From NCBI GenBank assembly GCA_003117195.1, contig BDSI01000042.1, positions 446,986 through 510,985 on the forward strand: 64,000 bases of DNA, written 5' to 3'. The number at the start of each line of letters is the position of its first letter. The first letter of the stretch is position 1. The notes under the pieces were generated by a model. The model worked only from the letters and a program-made list of their open reading frames with translations, was not told the DNA's origin and searched no databases. Of the stretch, positions 11,878 through 23,060 are shown piece by piece. Origin of the DNA: Eudorina sp. 2006-703-Eu-15. Taxonomy: Eukaryota; Chlorophyta; Chlorophyceae; Chlamydomonadales; Volvocaceae. The translations under genes were made by a program, and so were the position numbers.

Positions 11878-14800
11878 GGGTCCCGCCGGGGGGTGCCTTC
11901 GCTTCGAGACACGGCATGACCCCATGACCACATGACCGCGGAGACTGAATGGACGTGGGCTGTACGACCCGAGCTGCTATGGATGTGTTTAGATATGAGA
12001 CCCGCCCGACTCAAATGGATGTCTATACCGCACGGCCAGCGCCCGTCGTTGCTCGGTCCCTCAAGGCCGTGTTTACCCATGTCCCAGCTGTCTTATCTGG
12101 ATGCGCTCTGGCGCGCATAGACTCCGGCATTTCCCGGCGTTTGTTCTAGGAGCAGCTCTACGGGTAGTCCTTGCGATCCCGACACTCCCGGCGGATGCCG
12201 TACTGACCCCGCAGTCCTCCAAAACAGAATCACGCCTGTTCGCCTCGCCTGCGCAGCGGTGAGGGTGCACAGCTGGTACAGACGAGTGTGTGCATTGCGT
12301 CTCTCAAGTTCATTATTGTGACGAGGTACCGCTCGGTGTGTGCGGAGAGCGTGTACGGCTGAGGCGCGGGTGTGCCGCCGCGACCTGGTGCAGGCGCAGA
12401 CCCCTGCGCTCCGCTTCAGCGTGCCGGCGACCGTGGTAGTCGCACGTGATCGCGGCATGCCTGATGCCACTCGTCTTGTTTTCCTACCTTGCGAACTGAA
12501 AGCGCCACGAAAGCGCCACGAAGGGGTGTGTGTGTGTGTGCGCGCGCTTTGCTATGCTTGGCGGATGCACGTCATCGCGGTCGCCAAGCAAATGGGGAAG
12601 TCGATGTGCAGGTGTACTGGAATACCGTAGAATACCGCAGACGTTGGAACAGCTGTACATAGGTAGGATGACCTTACGGCGCCGTGAGGGTGACGCTCCA
12701 GCGGACGCCTGCGGCAGCCTTTGAGTTTGAACTGCAATGACAGGCCTTGTTGTGTTTCTTAGGAGAGGTTTCGGTCGAGTGAGGTCCGTCCCGGGTGTGT
12801 TTCATTTGCGGCTGTACGGTGTGCGGAAGCAGGCCCCGCACGGCGCAACTTTGTACTGGTCAGGCTGGGGGCGTCAGGTCCTTCTGCGGACGGGGGGCCG
12901 CATTCTGAGGCAGCGGGACCTGGGCTGTGCTCCCTCTTGCAGGATGAAAGCGGATACCTCCCCTGCACCCCGGGGGGGGGAGAGTTGACATGCAGGCACC
13001 CGGACATGCAGGCACCCGGACATGTGACCGACCGACACCCGGCGGATGCCAGGCACCGATCCTTTGCAGCGATGGGCGCGAAGGTAGCGCGGAGGGAGGG
13101 AGGGAGGGAGGGAGGGAGGGTCAGGGAGGGTCAGGGAGGGTCAGGGAGGGTCAGGGAGGGTCAGGGAGGGTCAGGGAGGGTCAGGGAGGGTCAGGGAGGG
13201 TCAGGGAGGGTCAGGGTGGGTCAGGGTGGGTGCGCGCGGGTGACCCCTGGGCCCTTCCGCGCTGCCCCGCCGTAAGTTAAGGGGGGAGGGGAGCTGGACA
13301 GCGTGTCGCGCCTCCGTGGCGGCTGGTGCGGGTCGGGGGCATGATGCTTGAAGGGCACCTGTTTGTGGCTGGCTCGCATCACCTCAGCACCAGGACTGCA
13401 TGGACTGCGTTTCCTTGCACGGGAATGCTGAAGGCGGCGCGACTGATGCCGGCGACGTCGTCGTAGGCGCAGTGTTGCAAGCATTTGCATGCGCCGAACT
13501 ACCCGGGACGTGATTTCCGTGGGCCAACGAACATGACTCAACTACGCAACGGATCCTTACAGACAGCTCGTGGCAGGGGCCACCCGCATGGCGGCGCCAG
13601 CCGGCGACACCACAAAACGACAGTCTGCCTTGCCACAATCAAGAACGCGAAGGGCAGTGGACACAGGGCAGCCCGAACAAGTGCAGCACGCCGGTGCATC
13701 CCCTAGGAGGCACAGCGGGCTCATGGGCTAGCTTGCCGGCCGGCGCTTGGCCCCATCCCCATTGCGCCCAGTTGTGCGTGTGCGGGGCCGACCAACCCGT
13801 CAGCTCTCCACTCCCAAAGGCCACTGCGGGGCACGTCCGGCTGTATCGATGAACTAACCCGACCGGCCATCTGTCCAGGAGGACATTCCTCCGGGTTCGC
13901 GGGGAGGGGGGACCCCTTCCCATCGAGCCGCAGTGACGGCCCTGGCCGGTGCAACGGCGGTGGTGAAGCCAGAGTAACACCGAGTCATAGGCACTGGCCC
14001 CCCACCCGAAACAGCCCCCGCGTCGTCACGACGCCATCTCCACGGCCCCCAGCTGCACCTCACCTCCAGGGGCCGTGCACGGCCGGTGAGGCCGCAGCTG
14101 TAACCCCGCAGTTGGCACGGCTGTGGCGCTTGCCGCCGCCAGGGCCTCCTCATTCCAACGTGTCAGAGCACAGCTGAGTGGTCAGTGCCCATTCGGGCCC
14201 GACACTACTCGCGCACCTCCGCGCACCTCCACGTGGCCCGGACACCACCCACCGCCCCATCCACCGGCCCTGCTGGCCCTTGCTGTGATTCTCTCCATCC
14301 GCAACGTCGCAAGGGCGCAGCCTGCCCATCGATAGCGAGCGGCGCAGTGTCCGGATGTGGATTGTAATAAGATGTAAATAATCCCTTCGACAGCCCCTGC
14401 AGGAGGACAGCACCGTCCGGGTCGTCCTCACGCATCGTGGGTGCGTGGAACTGGCGCCGGCAAGGAAGCCGTACAGGAAGCCGTACAGATACGTGCGTGC
14501 CAACGGAAGGCAACGCCCATGCCGGGTCGTGTCCACCCTCCTAACACCCAGTCATCGGGCTCGTACTGGGCTTCATGTCTCGTTCAGGCCCATCACAACA
14601 CCGTCTTGGGATGTCAACCTCCCTCGGGGACAGCCGGCAAGCCCGGCCGCAGCGAGCCAATCCTCGCCACGGCTTCTGTAGCTCCACGCAGAGGCAAGGC
14701 CTCACTGTGCTACCAATCCAACGGTCAACCGACACACCCTTCACACCTTCCGGAGGAAAACGTAGTTAGTTCCCTCTTGCCGTCAACACCGGATCCGACG

Positions 14801-15953
14801 GAGGCCCGCGCACCACTTCCGGACCTCAAGAACCTGCTCCCAGCGATCACGCATGGCACGATTGGAACAAGATGAGCTACACGCTGCGATCAAGACTGGT
14901 CTTCATGTATCTCGCTAACTGCTTGGTGGATCCCAGACCCCTGCCAGACATCGTCTGGGGACCCGCGCGTCCTCTGGTGCGGCAGTCCATACTGGACCCT
15001 AGCCTGCCGGCCCTGGAGCACACCTGGCGCGAGAGGACACGCTGCTAGCTGGTGCAGCCCCCCTGGACCATCACGGGATCATTACGGCAGGACATGCGGT
15101 CTCGCCCAAGGTGGCTGAGCAGGCCTCCACGCCCATGGAGCGCTACTCCGTCGCAGATTTCACACAGCACTGTACCCCACGAAAAACACAAAGATGAAAA
15201 GGCAAGAGGAAAAGAGGATCATACCCCGAGATGGCATGCACGCATTCCCCAGCCCCCCAGGTTTCTTGGCGAGTGCCTCGCGGGGCACTGCCGCTGCGCT
15301 GTAACTTCGCGGAACACGACCATGCGTTGTCGCTAACGTACCGTACATGCATGCGTAAGCGAGCCCGCTACCGCAGGCACCTGCTGTATTGGTCGTAGGC
15401 ACCTGCCCTGCCATAAAACGTAACACGCGTCCTACTGTTTACGAAACGAATATACGTATATACCAGTTTTATTGGGGATCGACTGTCCAGGCGCGTCCGG
15501 CGGCACAGACAACCACGTGTGCAACCTTGCACGCCCAGACTTCAACCGCGGCTGTACACGTGCAGCGCTTCTCGCCATCCATCGCCCATCAATCAGAAAC
15601 CAACACACAACAAACACAGACAGCCAGTCCGTCGTGCACCTTGCGGTCACCTCTGGGGCTCGACTGATGGCGGTGCCACTGCGGTACAAATTCCGTACAC
15701 ACACGTCAGCAAATGCCCACACGATGCATTACGTGGCGGGCAAGTCCCCGTGGGCCCTCCTCAACACCTATCGACCCACGGCACAAGCAGTTTATACTGT
15801 TTACTCGTTGGCTGGCTGAAACGTGCCCCGATCGAAGCCGTGTGGAGGAAATCCGTCCACCTCCTTTACGGCTGCATTAGCAACAAGCAAGGTGTCTGAA
15901 TTCTGACGATCTGGGCATGCCGCACGGCTTGACTCCTCGCGGCAGCCGCACCC
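11878..15953. other. Gene-poor stretch with simple repeats
   Basis: No coding gene could be supported on either strand. Reading frames are short, overlap in several frames, lack recognisable domains and show no linked splice sites. The stretch holds the GGGA/TCAGGGAGGG repeats listed separately and a GT-rich patch near 12526-12545. The rest is unique-looking sequence. Confidence 0.4.
13092..13230. repeat. GGGA microsatellite running into an 11-copy TCAGGGAGGG minisatellite
   Basis: A (GGGA)n run at about 13092-13120 passes into a 10-bp unit TCAGGGAGGG. There are nine exact copies and two variant copies (TCAGGGTGGG) from 13121 to 13230. The G-rich strand is the plus strand. The unit probably expanded from the adjacent GGGA tract by slippage. 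Confidence 0.95.
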
Positions 15954-17003
15954 TCAGCACGGCGAGGGCGAGGGCGTCCGCGGCGGGGTCCGACTCCTCG
16001 GCGGCGCCCATGACTCGGGCACCGGGAACCGGGGATGTCGAGGTGGAGGTCTTGGTGACGCGGGGGGCCGAGTCGGTGCCCTGGGCGAAGGTGGAGGGCG
16101 AGGCGGCAGCGGCCCCGGGGATATCGGAGGCGGTCGGGGCAGCAGCAGCCCCGGCGACCTGGACGATGGCTGTGGCAGCAGCCCGGGTGATCTCGGAGGG
16201 TCCCGGCAGGGAGGCGACGGCGGCGACTGTGTGGGCGGAGGCGGTGGTCGTGGCGGCCTTGGCAGCGGCGGGCGAGGAGGTGTTCTGAGGGGGGAAGGTC
16301 TGGTGCGAGGGGAAGGCGCGAAAGGGTGCCTGGGTGGGGGGCTGGGACTCGGGCGGGGTGGCCGGGGCGGCGGGCGCGGCGGGCTTGGGGGCTGGGGACC
16401 CGGCGACCGTCGCGGCGGCGGCGACGGTATCTGGATCGATGGAGCGAAGGGCGGGAGATCGGGGTGTCCGGGTGGTGGCGGCGGAGAATTGGGCGCTTTC
16501 TGAGGTGGGGGCGGATCGAGCGTGGACGGCGGTGCGAATGACGCCGGCGGAGGGCGCTGGGCCTTCGGCGATGGCGATGGCGGCGGCGACCTCGGGGACC
16601 TGGGGCGTGTGCTGTTTTCAGTTGGCGATGGTGGAGGCAGCCGGGAGCCGTTGACTGGGCTGGGAGAAGGGGAAGGGGGCGCCTGCCTGCCCGGCGGGGG
16701 TGAAGGAGGCGGTGCCCTTGGCGGCCTCGACAGGCGGTCTGTTGCAAAGTACAGGGGAGCGGAGGCAAGTAAAGAAGGGAGTGGAGGGGTGAGGCGGTTG
16801 CGATGGAATGACCTCCTGAACACGGAGCAGGAGTGTTGCAGCAGCTGCAGCCCGTGAGAATACCGGAGGGCTAGCCCCTCGGAGTCTGGCGAGGCCAACA
16901 TGCCACAGTGACGGTGGTGGCGGCGGGGAGGAGGAGAGTGTGGCCCGGGTGTCCCTGGGACATCCAGCCAAGTGCTTGGGGACGTTAAGAGTGCGTGGCG
17001 CAT
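15954..17003 (-). CDS. Pro/Ser-rich HRGP-like (pherophorin-linker-like) reading frame, boundaries uncertain
   Basis: A 349-residue open frame on the minus strand contains about 250 residues dominated by SPPP, PPSP, PRPP and SPSP motifs. This resembles the rod or linker of volvocine hydroxyproline-rich glycoproteins such as pherophorins. Interruptions such as GRQAPPSPSPSPVNGSRLPP are typical of such linkers. The first ~100 residues are not Pro-rich, and I see neither a convincing signal peptide nor a globular pherophorin domain. The frame may therefore be one exon (a possible acceptor precedes the Pro-rich part near 16740) or a gene remnant. The opposite strand is open too and would read Gly/Ala-rich. 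I prefer the minus strand because of the regular Ser-Pro spacing. If real, the product would be secreted and O-glycosylated in the cell wall or extracellular matrix. Confidence 0.4.
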   Translation of the reverse strand: MRHALLTSPSTWLDVPGTPGPHSPPPRRHHRHCGMLASPDSEGLALRYSHGLQLLQHSCSVFRRSFHRNRLTPPLPSLLASAPLYFATDRLSRPPRAPPPSPPPGRQAPPSPSPSPVNGSRLPPPSPTENSTRPRSPRSPPPSPSPKAQRPPPASFAPPSTLDPPPPQKAPNSPPPPPGHPDLPPFAPSIQIPSPPPRRSPGPQPPSPPRPPPRPPRPSPSPPPRHPFAPSPRTRPSPLRTPPRPPLPRPPRPPPPPTQSPPSPPCRDPPRSPGLLPQPSSRSPGLLLPRPPPISPGPLPPRPPPSPRAPTRPPASPRPPPRHPRFPVPESWAPPRSRTPPRTPSPSPC

Positions 17004-17280
17004 ACCTAGCTCTGCTGGTATCCCTGACGGTTTGTTTTATGCCGGTTTGATGTGCGTGTAGTGTACGATGTTATTGATCCTGCCAAAAGGTATTTGCATG
17101 GTACGAGGATATCCGTGAAGAGCGCTAGCGGAATAGCGTTAGTTATAGGAGTAGGGGTACGGGGTGGTCTACAGGCCCTGTCAGGCGGTGACGTGCGTGG
17201 CCGCCGCGGGTCGTCAGGCGTTGGCCCAGCCCAGCCCAGCCGAGCCGGGTGCAACAAGGTCACACCGACCCAGTTTTTTT

Positions 17281-17322
17281 GGGCGGGGCCCCAGCGCGAA
17301 GCGCGTTCGGGGGGCCCCGCCC
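17281..17322. repeat. GC-rich inverted repeat (12-bp perfect arms)
   Basis: Arms GGGCGGGGCCCC (17281-17292) and GGGGCCCCGCCC (17311-17322) are exact reverse complements. The 18-base loop itself contains GCGCGAAGCGCG, a smaller foldback. A run of seven T lies immediately upstream. The role is unknown; it may be the end of an unrecognised repeat element. Confidence 0.85.
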
Positions 17323-17336
17323 CCTAGGATTGCCCA

Positions 17337-17393
17337 TGTCCGTGTGTCCGTGTGTCCGTGTGTCCGTATGTCCGTGTGTCCGTGTGTCCGGTA
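17337..17393. repeat. 8-bp tandem repeat (CCGTGTGT)n
   Basis: About seven copies of CCGTGTGT, one with GTAT, directly follow the GC-rich palindrome. Confidence 0.9.
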
Positions 17394-20300
17394 ATGGCAA
17401 AACGTTCATTATCCGCTAAACTAATTCGCTATGTTTGTCATTTTAATTGTCCTCTATTGCAAGGTAACTTTGGTTTGGCTGAAAAAAATTCTTTGCGCAC
17501 AAACGGTCAAAGTAAAGCTCCGCGGTCTCCATGGACCCGAGTCAACATCCACCCAACACCTCTCGCGCTCATGTTTGTTGCAACAGGTGCCGCGTGATGA
17601 ATACTTGGATTAGGGGCAGGTGGCGCGTGCTAAATTGAACTTCCATAGTGTTCTGATGTTTGAACATCAAGATGCCACCAACACCAAGATTTGCCTTTCT
17701 GTTTTGCCAGCATGCGCGTGCAGCAGAAGGGTTGCAAGCATGCCGACGGACCAAACAACGACAGTTTCACGGCCAGAATGCTTCAAGCTTGATTTGTGAT
17801 CATCTGCTTGACAGACGGATGTGGTAGTGCAGAGGCGACTAGCGTTACGATAGTGATAATGCAGATGCCATGACCGCCGTGTACTGCAGGTTGGTTTCGG
17901 GGCTACCTACCTGCTTGAGCTTGCTGAATCTATACACGCCGATCCACCTTCAACATCAACGACACCCTCAATGGCACCCTTTCACTCTCTCACACTCTTG
18001 CGCGGTAATAGAGTTTTCGTTGTAAAGCAAGCGGCCTGTACGGATTGTAGGGGGCCCCGCCCTTTTCCGGCTTCAAGGAAGCCGACCCCTAACTTGTTTG
18101 GTGTTGCGTTGGAGTCCATCGAAATGGCGGTGGCTGGTCTACCGGTACCGGCAGGGGCTGTGCCAACGTCGGCTATCGTCTGCACCGGCTGCCACCTTCA
18201 TGTCTTGCTCCCCTACATACGGCTGCAGGTTCCACACCTCCGGCAGTGCCAGGTGTGCTAGCCCTCCTACGTGTCTTGGGTCGCTAGATTGCTCCAGGGA
18301 CTGCATCAGGGATGCTTGTATCTGGTTTGTTCAACGGCGGCCGAACCTCGGGGCCTACTTGTCAGGCTGGTCAAGCGGTCCGACGTCGCATACGGTAATC
18401 TATTCATCTTTGTTTTCAACAACGGTACAAAGACCATCCGGTTGACCATGTGGCCTGCAGCTGCCTGTAGCTGTCTTTTGCTTCTTTCGAATGTACGACA
18501 GGACCCGATTCGCGCATTACCTTGACACAAGGCCACCGTCATGAAGGAATTCGCCAGCAAACTGCATGATGCCACGGATTATGGACAAAGACATGAAGGG
18601 AAATGACAATAAGGCTTAGACAACGGATACCCACATGAACTTCATTTCCAGTGCAAAAGTATCCATGCTATTTTCCAAAGGTTTCAGCCTGTTGCAGCAT
18701 TGCAGGCAATGTACTGAAATCGCGATGTTATCTATACAGTACAGCTCGTGCCTCCCACTTTCTCACACAATCACCCTTAAGTTCCTAGGGCATCTGTAAG
18801 CAGTGGAAAAACGTGTGAGAAAGAAAGCAAGGTATGGCAAGGTAGACTCACAGGAACATTACAGCGTTCGTTACGGTCCGTTGCCGTCGACGTCGACTAT
18901 GAGATGCCATTCCGACACTTGAAGTATTTAACAGTATACCAAGAAAATATGACAAAGTATAATTGGTAAAGACACGCTAGCTGGGGCGACACATTTGTGT
19001 TAGCTACGCAGGGTGTCGCAAGTCCGAAATCACGGTTTTCGAGTCGGTAGAGTCGGTAAGGTAAAACAAAAGATTTATAACAGAATGCTTTTACCTAGCC
19101 GCTTTTACCTAGCCGCAGGTAAGCAATCGCCCGGCCGGACGCACGGATTTTTCTCTATATATACACGACGGAGGGTTGAAGAAGTGTCAGCCGCTTGCAT
19201 TCGGGTTGAGAAATATGAAGAATCGTCATGTTCGGATCTATTCTTAGCTTATCGCTTATCGAGTGTTGCGCACTTGCGCTTTGCTGTATGTACGTACGGT
19301 ACCTGGACAGACCTGGAAAGCGTCTGGCACCTCACGGTTCCGTCCTGGCACGGCCTGTTGTGAGGTAATATTGGTGACACGACATGGTTGAAAATAAACT
19401 ATATTCTGCTTTTGATATGCATTGCACAATTTGTATCGCCGCTTGGCCTCCAGATGTCCACAATACCGACATGCATATTCTAGTTCGCCCTGGTTCGCCC
19501 ACAGTCCCAATTGGGCGCCTCTTTGGATGCATGTCGATACCTGGATTTCCTGGACTGGAGGGAAGAGAATTAACACGACGCTTTTACGTGATGACCGTGT
19601 GAGATCACGACCGAGTTACATACGTTAGCATCTATGGTCGAAAACCTATTACGAATTTTAAGGCGGTACTGTTCGCAAGAAGACTGGATAGCTAGCCCCC
19701 CTGCCTCAAACTGCAAAGATTGCAGGGTCGCATCGGCACGGACGTTTTTGGTCCTCGAGTTCGTTATTACGCAGTTGAATAAGTCGTGTGGTTGCTTCAC
19801 GTGTATGCGTTGTAGCGTCGGCAAGCCAAACTCGGCGGGCGCGAACATCTGCTTCACAATTCATGCTTGGGAAAGAGAGAACACAATAACATGCTTGGGA
19901 AAGCGGTGACACAAATCAATCGGCCATCCACGCCAGTGCGGATACATGAACAAAGCTTATAATGCGGCCCGCCTCTCCCCCGCCTCACACGCCCCCCCTT
20001 CACACACGCCAAGCGCGAAGGATTCCGGCCTTAAAAATGACAATGATAATGACAATAACAGTCACAAACACCGCAGCAGCCATCCATCCGCGGTCAGGCC
20101 AATTAACCACAGTAATTAAGCAGCTTTGTCGCACGATCAAAGTGACGAATTCCCAGCAGCTTCTCGTCGTATAGCCGTTTAACTAATGTCGCCTGCCTCA
20201 GAATCGCACGCTTGCGCACCAGGAAATCTTCAATGCATACTTCCTAAATTGACCGCGCAAGATATGCGGGACGGCAACGCCAAGGGCATCAATGATGGCC

Positions 20301-21912
20301 ACGCTGGCAACATGGCATGCAGTCCTTCATCACTTCGCAGCCGCGGCGGAATTCGATTGTGAAGCAGCTTCGTTTATGCATAAGTGCGCACAGGAAGCAC
20401 CACCGGTTAAGTGCATTATGCCGCCCTAGGCCACGCTAGCTGCACCGAGGTAATGAAGAGCTTAAATTTCTAGAGGTGTTTGACGGTTTCTAAAATTCTC
20501 TTCTTCACGCTAGGCCAATGAGAATGAGCCGTTGTTTGTATCCATTTCGGTAGTGGCACGAAAGCTGCGCCGTTCCTGCTTTGCGCCGTCGTCATAGAAT
20601 AAACGTATCCAAACAAGAACGGTGACGCATGTTCAGACCTCTTCAGAACTGGGCCCCAAAAAAGGAAAGACCCTGGTTCTGCCTTACCGGTCGTTTCCGA
20701 CGTCTTCAAAACGCCCCGTGCGTGCTGCGATGACATGTCGGACTGAGGTCGATCATCTGCTGGACCGATGTCCTGACAGCGGTATAGTCGCGTTCTGCAT
20801 TTTGCGGGGCAAACGCTTGTGCGCCCCGCACCGCCTATGCCGCCGGTGCGGGCTCCCGGAAATTGATTCACAGCTGGTGGGATCTTGTCGCAGTGGCGCG
20901 CGCAGAAGGGTCATTGCGGGCAGGTGACATCAGTCCTGACCTCTCACACGGCCAGCACACCGGCGACAGCCAAAGAGTTGGCCGCTGTGTCCCAGCCAGG
21001 ACCTCTGCCAGGCGTGTCAGCATTGGCAGCCATGCCAGCTCGAACATCTACACGCATCCGATGGCAACCCACCTGCCCCAACACAAACGCTGGCACCACG
21101 CATGTGTACGGATTCATTGCGGCACGTCTGGTGCAGCCACACGCAGTGAATGCAGCCATTGTACGCTGCCCCCCTCACAGTAGAGCACCCATCGTTTCGC
21201 AGGCCAAGAAGCAACCCCCATGCGTTCCTTTCCGTTCGTTCCTGTACGCTTGCTCGGCATACCGGCGTGAGTCTGCAGCAGGGTTCATTTCCCTTGACTA
21301 ATGTTGCATGCTTCGGATCCCCCCCTCCGGGCTAAGGTCCCTGTTGGCCGAAGGTTCCCTATTGCTGTTCTCTATGCCGCGTGATGCTGCCCACTGCAAG
21401 ATTGCTGGCCTGGAGCATTGCCAACAATCCCCTTCTGCAGCAGTTTTGTTGTGCAGCCGAGCTTGCATCACCCGCACTCCCGCAGCGGCGCTTCCCTTTT
21501 TCAAGACCACCGCCATCGCAGGCTTCGCATCTGACACAGCGGCTCGTGGACCGTTGGCCGTTGAACTTCCTGCAATAACCACCTTGCCAGCAGTTTGTTG
21601 GGCCTCGTAGTAGTGCCTGTATCCGTTCCTGCCAGCTCCGATGCTGAGATCTCAGCTGCGAGCTTGCACACCTGCACCTTGTTGCCGAGGTGCTCGGCCC
21701 TGCCCGTTATGTTACCGTATCTGCTTCCGTAAATGGCCATGCGGCATCTCACGCCTCGGATTGGACGACATTGTCTGCTGAGTGAATTCCGTCTACTGTT
21801 GTTCTTGTTGCTCAGCCGTGACCGGCTGACTTGTTCAAACGGACCATCTACGATCGGTCCAAACTAACATCGACCCTATGTACCCGGCGTCCTGGCCCGC
21901 GCAATGCAAGTC

Positions 21913-22104
21913 TGGTTGGTTCTCAGGAACGGGGTGGTTCCCTGGTAGTGTGGGCCCGGGGAGTGTTTCGGTGCACTTGGGGAGCCTGTCCGGAGCGCCA
22001 TGGTGGCGTTAGTTCATTTAGGCAGTGTATGGTGAGGAAGCCTCGGCTGTCGCCGGGGCTGTCACCGATGACCCGCGGGGTCCGCTGTAACATCCTAATA
22101 ATAA
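21913..22104 (+). mobile_element. LINE family B, 5'-truncated 3' end
   Basis: This stretch matches 44268-44455 almost base for base. It covers only the 3' untranslated end, from about GGTTGGTTCTCAGGAACG through ATGACCCGCGG to GGGTCCGCTGTAAC, followed by a CCTAATAATAA tail. It has no coding capacity. Only a weak 5-bp AAGTC flank match was seen as a possible target-site duplication. Confidence 0.8.
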
Positions 22105-22118
22105 AAAGTCGCATTGAA

Positions 22119-22131
22119 ATTCCATTGCCTC
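22119..22131 (+). repeat. Target-site duplication, left copy (family C)
   Basis: ATTCCATTGCCTC is identical to 22485-22497. Confidence 0.85.
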
Positions 22132-22484
22132 AGGTCGGCTACACTGCAACAGAAGCCATCCATCACCCTCGGGGTCGGTGGAACCATCCGCACGGACCTC
22201 AAACCCCTACTGATCGAACTTGGTATCGCACCTGACAAAGCGACACAATGCTGCGCCCGCCCACACGACCACGCCGTCCGCAGCCTAAACGACATCGGAA
22301 AGCGCCGACGGGTGCTGGAGCAAACCCCCGTACCCCCACACACCGCCAACGAACGCACCGGGGTGGGCTAGCAGGGAACTCTTTGACTCCGGGCCGGTGA
22401 CGGCGGCGTATAGGCTCCAATGAGCCTCATCGTCTCTGCCCCCTTAACACACGCCAGGGTGATGCCCGGCGTAATAATATTATT
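22132..22484 (+). mobile_element. LINE-like family C, 3' fragment with 13-bp target-site duplication
   Basis: The 353-bp insert is bounded by an exact 13-bp direct repeat, ATTCCATTGCCTC, at 22119-22131 and 22485-22497. It opens inside a reading frame that continues about 80 codons (KPSITLGVGGTIRTDLKPL, ending ERTGVG and TAG at about 22371). It ends in a TAATAATATT-type tail. This is the signature of a 5'-truncated non-LTR retroelement carrying only the C terminus of its ORF. I could not assign the clade. It sits about 15 bp past the tail of the family B copy. Confidence 0.7.
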
Positions 22485-22497
22485 ATTCCATTGCCTC
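22485..22497 (+). repeat. Target-site duplication, right copy (family C)
   Basis: ATTCCATTGCCTC is identical to 22119-22131. Confidence 0.85.
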
Positions 22498-22741
22498 CCT
22501 TGAAGTCCTCCTGCTAGAAGCTATGTTCTCAATTCAACCCCACACAATTTGAATCACCAAAAAGCTGCTTCACCTGAAACACCCCGTGTTTTTGACCACG
22601 GGGTCAAAAGAGTTGGAGCTGGGCGGAGTCAAGTCACCCAACAATAAACCTAACCAACTACCAACCAACCAACCACCGGCATACCGTGGCCCACGTCATT
22701 CCATAGATATGGCTTGAGCACTTACACAATGCGCCACGCAC

Positions 22742-22842
22742 CTTATTATTAGGATGTTACAGCGGACCCCGCGGGTCATCGGTGACAGCCCCGGCGACAG
22801 CCGAGGCTTCCTCACCATACACTGCCTAAATGAACTAACGCA
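22742..22842 (-). mobile_element. LINE family B 3' terminus, minus strand
   Basis: Read on the minus strand, this is the last ~100 bp of the family B 3' end: GTTAGTTCATTTAGGCAGTG through GGGTCCGCTGTAAC and a CCTAATAATAA tail. No flanking duplication is evident. It may be the 3' end of the minus-strand element that carries the reading frame at 23061-24185, after an internal deletion. Confidence 0.75.
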
Positions 22843-23060
22843 GCTGTGCCCAGTTTCGGTTGCAGTATCCAGACGCAGTATCCAGTTACCATGCAGACAG
22901 CGTTCGGACTCCGGACCCGGACCGTCAACCCCTGGGCAGTAAAAGACGACACATGCCAGACCACCCCGGCCCCCTCACACCATACGCGCCGTCCCTCCAA
23001 CCGCGCAGTCTCCTCGGGCCCCTGGGAGTTCGGGCTTTCGATCGGTCGCGTCCGAACTAG

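Larger units (their letters stand above)
17004..21912. other. Gene-poor, partly AT-richer region
   Basis: No gene is supported. The only clear structures are the GC-rich palindrome and 8-bp tandem repeat at 17281-17393. The stretch from 17400 to 20500 is lower in GC than its surroundings and has only short frames in all phases. Frames of about 100-130 codons at 20470-21300 on both strands have no linked splice sites or known domains. They could be decayed mobile-element sequence, but I cannot show it. Confidence 0.4.

Noticed and set aside
17281..17322. Inserted organelle palindrome
   Set aside because: Volvox organelle DNA is rich in palindromes, but the flanks show no organelle gene sequence, so there is no support.
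20470..21300. Overlapping frames on both strands, one with several Cys residues
   Set aside because: The Cys spacing does not form a recognised zinc motif, and no gene model could be built.
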